64,000 nucleotides of DNA from Rhodovarius crocodyli (lineage in GTDB: Bacteria > Pseudomonadota > Alphaproteobacteria > Acetobacterales > Acetobacteraceae): assembly GCA_945901085.1 (NCBI GenBank), contig CAMDJV010000006.1, positions 1-64,000 on the forward strand. The letters run 5' to 3'. The position numbers and the translations under genes were made by a program. Numbering within the stretch: the stretch's first letter is position 1; every line of letters begins with the position of its first letter. Of the stretch, positions 16,788 to 25,173 are shown piece after piece. The notes under the pieces were generated by a model. It made no database searches. It was not told where the DNA came from and saw only the letters and a list, made by a program, of their open reading frames with translations.

Positions 16788-18014
16788 ATGGTCAAGCATC
16801 CCGAATCCCGCCGCGCCCTTCTTGCCGCTCCGGCATTGCTGCTGGCGCCCCCCGTGCAGGCCCAGCCGCAGCGCCCCAACCCAGGCGCCGCCCGCCCGGC
16901 CAATCGCCCGCAGCAGCGCCCGCCGGGTTCGCCCGCCTCCAGCCCGCTGGGGCCCATCGATACCGCCGCGCGCCAGGCCATTATTACTGATTTTGAGACA
17001 GGTGCGGTGCTGTTGGAAAAGGCGGCGGATGAGCGCATGCCGCCCTCTTCGATGTCCAAGCTGATGACCATGTATATGGTGTTCGATCAGTTGAAGCAGG
17101 GCCGGCTGCGCCTCGATCAGACCTTCACCGTCAGCGAGGCCGCCTGGCGGATGGGCGGCAGCCGGATGTTTCTCGAACTCGGCTCCCAGGTGCCGCTGGA
17201 GGCGCTCTGCCGCGGGGTGATCATCCAATCCGGCAATGATGCCTGCATCGTGCTGGCCGAGGGTATTGCCGGCAGCGAGCGGCAATTCGCTGAGATGATG
17301 AACCAAAAGGCGCGCGAGATCGGCCTCACCAACTCCAATTTCCGCAACGCCACCGGCTGGCCTGACCCCGAGCACCGGATGACCTGCCGTGACCTGGCCC
17401 ATCTCGCCGGGCGCGTCATTCGTGACTTCCCGGAATATTATCGGTTTTATGGCGAGCGCAATTTCCGCTGGAACAATGTCAGCCAGGAAAACCGCAACCC
17501 GCTGCTGGCCCGGATGAACGGCGCCGATGGCATGAAGACCGGCCATACTGAGGAGGCGGGCTATGGCCTCACCGGCACGGTGAAGCAGGGCGAGCGGCGG
17601 CTCATCATCGTCACCAATGGCCTGCCCAGCATGGCGTCGCGGGCGGAGGAGAATGTCCGCCTGCTGGAATGGGGTTTCGGCAATTTCGAGAATGTCGTGC
17701 TGTTCCGCGCCGCCGATGAGATCGAGCGTGTGCCGGTGCATCTGGGTGCATCGCCCTCCGTGCCGCTGGTGGGCGGGCGCGATGTGGTGGCCACCCTGCC
17801 GCGCAGCTGGCGCCAATCCATGCGGGCGAGGCTGCGCTATGATGCGCCGCTCGAAGCGCCGGTGAGCCGTGGGCAGGAATTGGGCCGGCTGGAGATTTCC
17901 GGCAGCGGCGTGCCGCCGATGGATCTGCCGCTCTATGCCGGCGCTGATGTCGAGCGTCTGGCCCTGTTGCAGCGCATTCCCGCGGTGATGGGGCGGCTGC
18001 TCGGGCGGGGTTGA
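16788..18014 (+). CDS. Serine-type D-alanyl-D-alanine carboxypeptidase (PBP5/6 class)
   Basis: A 408-residue low-molecular-weight penicillin-binding protein that trims the terminal D-Ala from peptidoglycan stem peptides. After the signal peptide (to about PPVQAQ) and a Pro-rich linker come the three active-site motifs: SMSK (about residue 88), SGN (about 147) and KTG (about 249, in DGMKTGHTEEAGYGLTG). A C-terminal PBP5-type beta domain follows (RARLRYDAPLEAPVSRGQELG). ATG 16788 is the only reasonable start. It leads the run tmk-holB-metG-tatD-MBL with short or overlapping junctions. Confidence 0.95.
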   Translation: MVKHPESRRALLAAPALLLAPPVQAQPQRPNPGAARPANRPQQRPPGSPASSPLGPIDTAARQAIITDFETGAVLLEKAADERMPPSSMSKLMTMYMVFDQLKQGRLRLDQTFTVSEAAWRMGGSRMFLELGSQVPLEALCRGVIIQSGNDACIVLAEGIAGSERQFAEMMNQKAREIGLTNSNFRNATGWPDPEHRMTCRDLAHLAGRVIRDFPEYYRFYGERNFRWNNVSQENRNPLLARMNGADGMKTGHTEEAGYGLTGTVKQGERRLIIVTNGLPSMASRAEENVRLLEWGFGNFENVVLFRAADEIERVPVHLGASPSVPLVGGRDVVATLPRSWRQSMRARLRYDAPLEAPVSRGQELGRLEISGSGVPPMDLPLYAGADVERLALLQRIPAVMGRLLGRG

Positions 18015-18017
18015 GCG

Positions 18018-18611
18018 GTGTTCATCACCCTCGAAGGCGGCGAGGGGGCGGGTAAATCCACCCAGGCCCGGCGGATTGCCGCCCATTATGCCGCGCTGGG
18101 CCGGCCGGTCTTTCTGACCCGTGAGCCCGGCGGCACGGCCGGGGGCGAGGCGCTGCGGGGGCTGCTGCTCTCACGCGGCTGGGAGGGGGGGGGCGAGATG
18201 CTGCTGCATTTCGCCGCCCGGCGTGAGCATGTGACCCGTGCCATACGCCCCGCTTTGGCCGCGGGTGCCGTGGTGGTGTGTGACCGTTTTGCCGATAGCA
18301 GCTTGGCCTATCAGGTGGCCGGGCAGGGCGGTGCGCGGGCGATGTGGCAGGGCCTGGTGGAACTCACCCTTGATGGTATCTGGCCTGACCGGACATTCCT
18401 GCTCGACCTGCCGCCCGAGGCGGGGCTGGCGCGCGCCGCCCTGCGCGGCGATACCAACCGCTATGAGACCCTCGGCCTGGACTTCCATAGCCGCATCCGC
18501 CAGGCGTTTTTGCACCAGGCGGCGGCAGAGCCTGCGCGTTTTCGGGTGATCGACGCCACCGCGCCGCTGGATGGGGTGACGGCGGCGATCTTCGCTGGAT
18601 TGCCGGCGTGA
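18018..18611 (+). CDS. tmk: Thymidylate kinase
   Basis: A 197-residue dTMP kinase supplying dTDP for DNA synthesis. P-loop LEGGEGAGKSTQ at residues 4-15, LTREPGGTAGGE (the TMP-binding DR/REPGGT motif), VVCDRFADSSLAYQ, and a LID-like region. GTG start three bases after the carboxypeptidase stop. Its own stop overlaps the holB start by four bases (GTGA). Confidence 0.97.
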   Translation: MFITLEGGEGAGKSTQARRIAAHYAALGRPVFLTREPGGTAGGEALRGLLLSRGWEGGGEMLLHFAARREHVTRAIRPALAAGAVVVCDRFADSSLAYQVAGQGGARAMWQGLVELTLDGIWPDRTFLLDLPPEAGLARAALRGDTNRYETLGLDFHSRIRQAFLHQAAAEPARFRVIDATAPLDGVTAAIFAGLPA

Positions 18612-19591
18612 GCACCCTCGCCCCGCGCGAAAACCCCGCCCTGATTGGCCATGAGGCGGCCGAGGCGGCGCTGGCGGCGGCCGCGCGTGCTGGGCGGCTG
18701 CATCATGCCTGGCTGCTCACCGGCCCGCCGGGCATTGGCAAGGCGACGCTGGCCTTTCGCTTCGCCCGCTGGCTCTTGGCGGGGATGGAGGACGGCCCAG
18801 GGCTGTTTGTGGCAGAATCCAACCCGGTGTTTCGCCGCGTGGCCTCGGGCGGCCATGCCGATCTTCTGGCGCTCTCACCCAATACCGGTGAGAAGGGCAA
18901 GCGGCAGATGATTCGGGTGGATGAGGTGCGCGGCCTGCGCGGCTTCATGAGCCTGACCCCGGCCGAGGGCGGGTTTCGCGTGCTTGTGCTCGATGAGCCC
19001 GAGACCATGGATGCGGCCGGGCAGAACGCCATCCTGAAAACCCTTGAGGAGCCGCCGGCGCGGGCGGTCCTGCTGCTGGCCTGCTCGGCGCCGGGGCGGC
19101 TTTTGCCCACCATCCGCAGCCGCGTCCGCCGCTTGGAGTTGCAGCCCCTGGCCGAGCCGGTGATGGCCGGGTGGCTGGCCGCCGCCATGCCCGATATGGC
19201 AGGGGCGGACCGGGCGATGCTGGCGCGCCTCTCGGGCGGCGCGCCCGGCCGCGCCCTGGCCCTGGCCGAGGGCGAGGGCCTGGCCATGGCCCGCCTGGCC
19301 GAGGAGGCGCTGGGCGGCGTTGCCGGCAGCCGCGCCCTGGCCCTGGCCGAGGCCGTGGCCGGGCGCGATGTGGGGCCCATGGTCACGTTTTTTGCCCTGC
19401 TGCGGGCGGCGCTGGCGGCGGGTGTGCGGCAGGCGGCGCTGGGCGGGGCGGCGCCCTCCTGGCTGGGCAGCCGCCCCATCGCCGAATGGGGTGAGATTTG
19501 GGGCCGGCTGGGCACCCATGCGGCCGCGGCGGAGAAACTCAGCCTGGACCGCAAGCAGGCGGTGCTGGTGGCGCTGGGCTGGCTGCGCTGA
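18608..19591 (+). CDS. holB: DNA polymerase III delta-prime subunit
   Basis: A 327-residue clamp-loader subunit. N-terminal AAA+ fold: HAWLLTGPPGIGKATLAFRF with a P-loop, RQMIRVDEVRGLRGFM, FRVLVLDEPETMDAAGQNAILKTLEEPP (Walker B and sensor region), and LPTIRSRVRRL (SRC-like arginine-finger motif). The GTG start overlaps the tmk stop. The tmk-holB order is conserved in many bacteria. The C-terminal collar half is less conserved, as usual. Confidence 0.93.
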   Translation: MSTLAPRENPALIGHEAAEAALAAAARAGRLHHAWLLTGPPGIGKATLAFRFARWLLAGMEDGPGLFVAESNPVFRRVASGGHADLLALSPNTGEKGKRQMIRVDEVRGLRGFMSLTPAEGGFRVLVLDEPETMDAAGQNAILKTLEEPPARAVLLLACSAPGRLLPTIRSRVRRLELQPLAEPVMAGWLAAAMPDMAGADRAMLARLSGGAPGRALALAEGEGLAMARLAEEALGGVAGSRALALAEAVAGRDVGPMVTFFALLRAALAAGVRQAALGGAAPSWLGSRPIAEWGEIWGRLGTHAAAAEKLSLDRKQAVLVALGWLR

Positions 19592-19640
19592 ACGCCACCG
19601 CAGGGTAGCGCCGGCGCGCTTCACGCGGCATATCCCTTCC

Positions 19641-21146
19641 ATGCCCCGCTATTTCACCACGCCCATCTATTACGTGAACGACAAACCCCATGTCGGCCAT
19701 GCCTATACCACGCTCGCCGTGGATGTGCTGGCGCGCTGGCATCGCATGGCGGGGGAGGAGGTGTATTTCCTCACCGGCACGGATGAACACGGCCAGAAGG
19801 TGGAAAAAGCCGCGGCCGATGCCGCCATGGCGCCGCGAGCCTTTTGCGACCAGGTCTCCCAGGCGTTTCGCGACCTCACCGTGACCATGGGCGTCTCCAA
19901 TGACGGCTTTATCCGCACCACCGAGCCCCGGCATTACGAGGCCTGCCAGGCGCTGTGGCGCAAGCTGGAGGCCAATGGCCATATTTATCTCGGCCATTAC
20001 GAGGGCTGGTACGCGGTGCGCGACGAGGCCTTTTACGGCGAGGATGAACTGAGCGAGCGCGATGGGGTGAAATATGCCCCGAGCGGCGCGCCGGTGGCCT
20101 GGGTGAAGGAACCTTCCTATTTCTTTCGTCTCTCAGCTTGGGGCGATAAGCTGCTGAATTTTTACGAAACGCATCCGGATTTCATCCTGCCGGCCAGCCG
20201 CCGCAATGAGGTGATGAGTTTCGTCAAATCCGGCCTGCAGGATCTGAGCATTTCGCGCACCAGCTTTTCCTGGGGCGTGCCGGTGCCCGGCGATGCGGCG
20301 CATGTGATGTATGTTTGGCTCGATGCGCTCACAAATTACATCACGGCCCTTGGCTATCCCGCTGATATTCAAAAATTCTGGCCGGCTGATGTGCATATGG
20401 TCGGCAAGGATATCCTGCGGTTTCACGCGATCTATTGGCCGGCCTTTCTGATGGCCGCCGATTTGGCCCCGCCGCGCCGGGTTTTTGCCCATGGCTGGTG
20501 GACGATCGAAGGCCAAAAAATGAGTAAATCCCTTGGCAACGCCATCGATCCTGTGAAATTGGTTGAGGAATTCGGCCTCGATGCGGTGCGGTTTTTCCTG
20601 TTGCGCGAGGTGCCCTTTGGCCAGGATGGCGATTTCTCCCGCCGCGCGCTGATCCAGCGGCTGAATTCGGAATTGGCCGATAGCCTGGGCAATCTGGCCA
20701 ATCGCACCCTGAGCCTCATTCAGCGCAATTGTGAGGCGCGGCTACCCGAGCCCGGCGCGCCCGATGCGCTATGGGCCGAACACATCGCAAACCTGCCAAC
20801 AACGGTCGGCAATCATCTGGAATTGCAGCAATTTCATGCGGCGTTGGAGGCGATTTTCGCCGCCATTCGTGCCGCCAATGTCCACATCACTGAACAAGCC
20901 CCCTGGGCGCTGAAAAAGACCGACCCGGCGCGCGGCGTCGCCGTGCTGCGGGGGCTGCATGACGCGCTGCGGGTGATTGCCACCGTCCTCATTCCCTTCA
21001 TGCCCACCACCATGGCGGCGATGCTCGACCAACTCGGCGTGCCGGAGGATGCGCGAAACCTCGCCGCGCTGGCCACACCGCTGCCCGGTGGCCTCGCGCT
21101 GCCACCGCCGGCACCACTCTTCCGCAAGCTGGATTTGCCGGCATGA
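19641..21146 (+). CDS. metG: Methionyl-tRNA synthetase
   Basis: A 501-residue class I synthetase charging tRNA-Met. HIGH-type motif HVGHAY near residue 17, FLTGTDEHGQK, HMVGKDILRFH, and KMSKS at about residue 293. The Cys-zinc knuckle of the longer E. coli type is absent, and there is no C-terminal tRNA-binding (EMAP-like) domain, so it is the short form usual in alphaproteobacteria. ATG 19641 gives the family N-terminus MPRYFTTPIYYVNDKPH; an open extension back to 19320 lies within holB. The stop overlaps the tatD start (ATGA). Confidence 0.97.
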   Translation: MPRYFTTPIYYVNDKPHVGHAYTTLAVDVLARWHRMAGEEVYFLTGTDEHGQKVEKAAADAAMAPRAFCDQVSQAFRDLTVTMGVSNDGFIRTTEPRHYEACQALWRKLEANGHIYLGHYEGWYAVRDEAFYGEDELSERDGVKYAPSGAPVAWVKEPSYFFRLSAWGDKLLNFYETHPDFILPASRRNEVMSFVKSGLQDLSISRTSFSWGVPVPGDAAHVMYVWLDALTNYITALGYPADIQKFWPADVHMVGKDILRFHAIYWPAFLMAADLAPPRRVFAHGWWTIEGQKMSKSLGNAIDPVKLVEEFGLDAVRFFLLREVPFGQDGDFSRRALIQRLNSELADSLGNLANRTLSLIQRNCEARLPEPGAPDALWAEHIANLPTTVGNHLELQQFHAALEAIFAAIRAANVHITEQAPWALKKTDPARGVAVLRGLHDALRVIATVLIPFMPTTMAAMLDQLGVPEDARNLAALATPLPGGLALPPPAPLFRKLDLPA

Positions 21147-21916
21147 TCATCGACAGCCATTGCCATCTCGACCATTTCTCCGCCGAGGATCACGCTGAGA
21201 TTGTCGCCCGGGCCGAGCGCGCTGGCGTGGCCCGCATGGTCACCATCGGCACCCGCCTGCACCAGGCGCCGGTGCAAAAGGCCATTGCCGAGCGCTTCTC
21301 TCAGGTCTGGTGCACGGTGGGCGTTCATCCGCAGCAATCGGGTGAGAACGACATCCCCTCCGTTGCCGATATCGTCGCCACCGCCGACCATCCGCGGGTG
21401 ATCGGCATTGGCGAGAGTGGGTTGGATTATTTCTACGACAAAGCCCCGCGCGATGTGCAGCAGGAGAGTTTCCGCCGCCATATTCGCGCCGCGCGTGAGG
21501 CCGGCCTGCCGCTATGCATCCATGCCCGCGACGCCGATGAGGATGTCGCCAGGATCTTGGCGGAAGAGCAAAGGGCAGGGGGCTCCTTTGCCTTTTTGCT
21601 GCATTGCTTTTCCTCGGGCCGGGGCCTGGCCGAGGCAGCCCTCGCCATGGGCGGCTACCTCTCCTTCTCCGGCATTGTGACCTTTCCCAAAAGCGAGGAG
21701 AACCGCGCCATCGCCCGCGATGTGCCGCTGGATCGGCTGCTGGTGGAGACTGACAGCCCCTTCCTCGCGCCCGTGCCCCTGCGCGGCAAGCGCTGTGAGC
21801 CGGCCTATACCGTGCACACGGCGAGGGTGCTGGCCGAGGTGAAGGGCGTGGCCGAGGCCGAGATGGCGCGCATCACCACCGAGAATTTCCATCGGCTTTA
21901 CGCCAAAGCGGCATGA
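21143..21916 (+). CDS. tatD: TatD family metal-dependent hydrolase/DNase
   Basis: A 257-residue TIM-barrel protein. Metal ligands are visible: HCHLDH at residues 5-10, GIGESGLDYFYD, PLCIHARDAD, LLHCFSSG, and VETDSPFLAP near the C-terminus. Family members are 3'-5' exonucleases or D-aminoacyl-tRNA deacylases. The metG-tatD-MBL order is a widespread conserved neighbourhood. Four-base overlaps at both ends indicate translational coupling. Confidence 0.94.
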   Translation: MIIDSHCHLDHFSAEDHAEIVARAERAGVARMVTIGTRLHQAPVQKAIAERFSQVWCTVGVHPQQSGENDIPSVADIVATADHPRVIGIGESGLDYFYDKAPRDVQQESFRRHIRAAREAGLPLCIHARDADEDVARILAEEQRAGGSFAFLLHCFSSGRGLAEAALAMGGYLSFSGIVTFPKSEENRAIARDVPLDRLLVETDSPFLAPVPLRGKRCEPAYTVHTARVLAEVKGVAEAEMARITTENFHRLYAKAA

Positions 21917-22704
21917 GGCTGCGGGTTCGCCTCCTGGGCACCGGCCCATCGCCCGGCGTGCCCAATATCGGCGGTGATGACGAGGCCGGCGATTGGGGCG
22001 CTTGTGACCCCGCCGAGCCACGCAACCGCCGCACCCGCACCGCCGCGCTGATCGAAGCCGCGGATGGCACGCGATTGCTGATCGACCCCGGCCCCGATAT
22101 CCGCGCCCAGCTTCTGGCTGCCCGGGTGGCCCGGCTTGATGCCGTGCTGATCACCCACGCCCATGCCGATCATGTGATGGGCCTTGATGAATTGCGCGCG
22201 GTCAATCGCGCCACCGGCCAAGCGCTTGCGGTGCATGCGATGGCAGAGACCCTGGCCGATCTGACCCAGCGCTTTGGTTATGCCTTCCTGGCGCCCACCC
22301 GGGGGTTTTACCGCCCGGCCTTGCTGCCCTTGGTGGCCGAACCCGGAAGCCGGCTGCAGATCGGCCCGCTCAAGCTGGAGTTGATTGAACAGGACCATGC
22401 GGTGATGCGCACGCTGGGCCTGCGCATTGGCGGCTTTGCCTATTGCACCGATGTGGTGCGCCTGCCTGAGGCGAGCCTGGCCGCCTTGCAGGGGGTGGAG
22501 GCTTGGGTGGTGGGCTGCTTCCAGCATGAGCCGCATCACGTGCATGCGCATCTGGCCCTGGTGATGGAATGGTCGGCGCGGATTGGCGCGCGGCGCACTG
22601 TGCTCACGCATATGAGCAACAGGCTTGATTTCGCCAGCCTCAAGGCCGAATTGCCGCCGGGTTTTGAGCCCGGCTTTGATGGCATGGAACTCAGCCTGGG
22701 CTGA
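21913..22704 (+). CDS. MBL-fold metallohydrolase (PhnP-like)
   Basis: A 263-residue metallo-beta-lactamase fold protein. The zinc motif THAHADHVMGLDELR lies near residue 80; LIDPGPDIR precedes it; later conserved positions include DHAVMRTLGLRIG with YCTDV, and TVLTHMSN. PhnP-type members are cyclic ribose phosphodiesterases; in the tatD neighbourhood the function is not established. Its stop codon sits in the first unit of a 14-bp tandem repeat (22698-22737), so the C-terminus LSLG may be recent. Confidence 0.9.
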   Translation: MRLRVRLLGTGPSPGVPNIGGDDEAGDWGACDPAEPRNRRTRTAALIEAADGTRLLIDPGPDIRAQLLAARVARLDAVLITHAHADHVMGLDELRAVNRATGQALAVHAMAETLADLTQRFGYAFLAPTRGFYRPALLPLVAEPGSRLQIGPLKLELIEQDHAVMRTLGLRIGGFAYCTDVVRLPEASLAALQGVEAWVVGCFQHEPHHVHAHLALVMEWSARIGARRTVLTHMSNRLDFASLKAELPPGFEPGFDGMELSLG

Positions 22705-22737
22705 ACCGGTTGGGCTGAACCGGTTGGGCTGAACCGG
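22698..22737 (+). repeat. 14-bp tandem repeat spanning the MBL gene stop
   Basis: Three units of GGGCTGAACCGGTT (22698-22711, 22712-22725, and 12 bases at 22726-22737). Each unit contains the palindrome AACCGGTT or its start. The first unit supplies the TGA stop of the preceding gene. It is likely replication slippage; regulatory meaning is unknown. Confidence 0.85.
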
Positions 22738-22955
22738 CCAACCGCCAAATCCATCATTATCCCCAAGATCATGTCCAATATGGCGCCATGCCATGCCGGG
22801 CCAAAACTTGTCCCAAATATCCCCCGGAGTTTTCCCCACCATATCCACAGGCCAAAATTTTCCATAATATATCTTATGCGATAACTTGGCCTGTGGAAAT
22901 CTCGGTTTTGTCGGGCACACCGCGCCTGCCAGCCCAGGCCATGCTATCAGCGGGC
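22738..22955. promoter_or_regulatory. Intergenic region before mazG with DnaA-box-like words
   Basis: About 220 non-coding bases with AT-rich blocks. Words close to TTATCCACA: TTATCCCCA near 22756, TTTTCCCCA near 22830, ATATCCACA at 22841-22849, TTTTCCATA near 22858, and ATTTCCACA on the other strand at 22891-22899. An 11-bp inverted repeat CCACAGGCCAA (22845-22855) / TTGGCCTGTGG (22886-22896) encloses an AT-rich core with ATAATATATC. It could be DnaA-binding, or a promoter or operator for mazG. Nothing proves an origin. Confidence 0.4.
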
Positions 22956-23744
22956 ATGACACAGACGCCGATCGACCAATTGCTCACCATCATGGCCGCG
23001 CTGCGTGCCCCAGCCACAGGCTGCCCATGGGACCAGGTGCAGGATTTCGCCTCAATCGCGCCCTACACCATTGAAGAAGCCTATGAGGTCTCAGATGCCA
23101 TCGCCGCCGGTCCAGAGCCGGCGCAATTGAAGGATGAATTGGGCGATCTGCTCTTCCAGGTGGTCTATCACGCGCAAATGGCGCAGGAGCGCGGCTGGTT
23201 CGGCTTTCAGGATGTGGCCGAGGCGATTTCCCAGAAGATGATCCGCCGCCACCCGCATGTCTTTGGCGATGCCGCTGCGCGCGATGCCGGCGCGCAAACC
23301 GCCGCCTGGGAGGCGCAAAAGGCCCAAGAACGCGCCGCCCGGGCCGAAACCGGCACGCTGGCCGGGGTGCCCAGCGCCCTGCCCGCCCTCACACGCGCCG
23401 AAAAACTCACCAAACGCGCAGCGCGCGTGGGTTTCGATTGGCCCGATGCCGCGAGCGTGCTCGATAAGTTGGAGGAGGAAGCGGCCGAATTGCGCGCAGA
23501 GCTGGCCGCCGCTGAGCCCGCGCGCCTGGCCGATGAACTGGGTGATCTTCTCTTCGTGCTGGCCAATCTCGCCCGCAAACTTGGCCTGAACCCCGAGACC
23601 ACGCTGCAGGCCGCCAACCGCAAATTCACCAGGCGGTTCGAATTCGTGGAGGCGGCGCTGGCCGCCCAGGGCCAGGCGCCGGCGGATGCGACATTGGCCG
23701 AGATGGAGGCCGCCTGGCGCGCCGCCAAGCTGTCGGGGCTGTGA
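22956..23744 (+). CDS. mazG: Nucleoside triphosphate pyrophosphohydrolase
   Basis: A 262-residue house-cleaning NTP pyrophosphatase with two tandem MazG domains. Domain 1: CPWDQVQDFASIAPYTIEEAYEV and LKDELGDLLFQVVYHAQMA with the EExxE/ExxD metal-binding pattern. Domain 2: LDKLEEEAAELRAE and ADELGDLLFVLANLARKL. It hydrolyses NTPs or dNTPs and can affect (p)ppGpp levels. ATG 22956 (MTQTPIDQLL) fits the family. An in-frame extension to 22788 runs through the non-coding repeat region and was rejected. Confidence 0.95.
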   Translation: MTQTPIDQLLTIMAALRAPATGCPWDQVQDFASIAPYTIEEAYEVSDAIAAGPEPAQLKDELGDLLFQVVYHAQMAQERGWFGFQDVAEAISQKMIRRHPHVFGDAAARDAGAQTAAWEAQKAQERAARAETGTLAGVPSALPALTRAEKLTKRAARVGFDWPDAASVLDKLEEEAAELRAELAAAEPARLADELGDLLFVLANLARKLGLNPETTLQAANRKFTRRFEFVEAALAAQGQAPADATLAEMEAAWRAAKLSGL

Positions 23745-23848
23745 AGCCTTTATCGGCCTGGACGACGCTGCGCGCTCGCCCGCTTCTGCCAGGCCGCGCG
23801 ATATATTCCCATTTTTAAAAATGGGCTTTAATTCCAAGTGAGGCTTCA
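23742..23848. terminator. Nested inverted repeats between convergent mazG and lipoprotein gene
   Basis: The two stop codons lie in the arms of an outer repeat TGAAGCCT (23742-23749) / AGGCTTCA (23841-23848). Inside are GGCCTGG (23755-23761) / CCAGGCC (23789-23795) and a perfect 18-base palindrome CCCATTTTTAAAAATGGG (23808-23825), whose A/T centre gives T runs on both strands. This suits a bidirectional terminator. Confidence 0.65.
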
Positions 23849-24265
23849 GCGTTTCGTGAGGCTTAAATTATAGCTGCAGCCCTGCCGGCTGGCCTCGCCG
23901 CTCATACGCCGGCCCTGAAAGGTGCCATTCGCCGCCATGGTGCCATCGGCAAAGCGCACCATGCCATCGGTGGTGATGGTGCCCTCCAGCGTATCGCCAC
24001 GACGAAAAGTGAGTGCTGCGCGGCCGCCATTGACCGTCATCGCCGCCGGCAGGCTTCGCGTGCGGCATTCACGGCCCTGCCCTGCTGCCAATTGTGCCCG
24101 CCCGCTCCATCTCCCATCCAGCCCCGGCGGGGCTGCATTGATCGCCGAGGGGGCGGGGGTGGGCGCGATCAGCGGCGCCGGCACCGGGGCTGGCGGTGGC
24201 GGCTCGCTGGCGCAGGCCATCATCAGGGCGGGGAGAGCAAAGAGGCTGGTGCGAAGCAGGCGCAT
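23846..24265 (-). CDS. Small predicted lipoprotein, unknown function
   Basis: A 139-residue protein with a signal sequence and lipobox-like site ALMMACAS (Cys at about residue 18), then a Pro-rich linker (EPPPPAPVPAPLIAP). The C-terminal domain of about 90 residues starts LDGRWSGRAQL and contains two Cys (RECRTRS and RQGCSYNL) and a beta-rich pattern (AALTFRRGDTLEGTI, VRFADGTMAANGTF). The Cys pair could form a disulfide. I recognise no named family. It converges with mazG and shares the inverted-repeat region. Confidence 0.75.
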   Translation of the reverse strand: MRLLRTSLFALPALMMACASEPPPPAPVPAPLIAPTPAPSAINAAPPGLDGRWSGRAQLAAGQGRECRTRSLPAAMTVNGGRAALTFRRGDTLEGTITTDGMVRFADGTMAANGTFQGRRMSGEASRQGCSYNLSLTKR

Positions 24266-24321
24266 GGTGAGGTCCTTCCTGGATACCCCACAGCAACGCG
24301 CCCCCCGGGCAAAAGTTTGCC

Positions 24322-25113
24322 TCAGAGCGCCCAGGCCGGTTTGCGCTTCTCGCGGAAGGCGGCGATGCCCTCCATCGCCTCATCGCTCGCCGCGGTGCGG
24401 CCAAAGCTGCGCGCCCCCGCCTCGGCATAGCCTGCCGGCGCCACGGGGCCGAGGGCGGCGAGCAGCGCCTTGGTCTCCGCCAGCGCCTGCGGCCCGGCCT
24501 CGGCAATCAGGCCGATGCATTGCGCCACCATGGCGTCCAGCCCGGGCTTGTCAGCCGCCATGCCGTGCAGCAGGCCGATCTGCCGCGCCTCCTCGGCATC
24601 CAGTACCCTGCCCTCCAGCACCATGCGGGTGGCCTGCGGGCGGCCCATCCGGCGCACCAACCAGGGCAGAATCTGCGCCGGCACCAGTCCGCGGCGGACT
24701 TCGGGGGCGCAGAAGCGCGCATCGGCCGAAGCAAAGGCGATATCCGCCGCGCAGACAAAACCCAGGCCACCGGCATGGGCGGCGCCCTCAATGGCGGCCA
24801 CCACCACCTGCGGCAGGCGGCTGATGGCCTCGAAGCGGGCACCGATGCTGCGGTTGCGCGCCTGTTGCGCGGCCAGGCGCTGCTCGGGCGTATCGCCCGC
24901 CGCCACCTCGGTCAGATCCAGCCCGGCGCAGAAATGCCCGCCCGCCCCTGAGAGCAGCACGACGCGCACCGAGCGATCCTCGGCCAGCGCGGCGAGTGCG
25001 GCATCCAGCGCCTCGCCCATGCCCCCGCCTATGGCATTGCGCCTGGCCGGGCGATTGAGGGTGAGGCGGGCAAGCGGGCCCTCGCGGGTGAAAAGAACGG
25101 TTGGCTGATCCAT
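24322..25113 (-). CDS. Enoyl-CoA hydratase/isomerase family protein
   Basis: A 263-residue crotonase-fold protein. Seen: LNRPARRNAIGGGM, the oxyanion-hole segment SGAGGHFCAGLDLTEV, VVVAAIEGAAHAGGLGFVCAADIAFA, and FCAPEVRRGLVPAQI. A Glu is seen only in the second expected position region (CAPEVRRGL), so the hydratase chemistry is uncertain; isomerase or acyl-CoA hydrolase activities are possible. The start at 25113 (MDQPTVLF) has GGAG about ten bases upstream. Divergent from the aminoacyl transferase gene. Confidence 0.9.
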   Translation of the reverse strand: MDQPTVLFTREGPLARLTLNRPARRNAIGGGMGEALDAALAALAEDRSVRVVLLSGAGGHFCAGLDLTEVAAGDTPEQRLAAQQARNRSIGARFEAISRLPQVVVAAIEGAAHAGGLGFVCAADIAFASADARFCAPEVRRGLVPAQILPWLVRRMGRPQATRMVLEGRVLDAEEARQIGLLHGMAADKPGLDAMVAQCIGLIAEAGPQALAETKALLAALGPVAPAGYAEAGARSFGRTAASDEAMEGIAAFREKRKPAWAL

Positions 25114-25173
25114 AGGGCATCTCCATCGCGGCTTGATTTCCACCGCTGCTGCCGCGATGCTGCCACAGACATC

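Noticed and set aside
22788-22955. N-terminal extension of MazG
   Set aside because: Runs through repeat-rich AT-biased intergenic DNA; family starts at the later Met.
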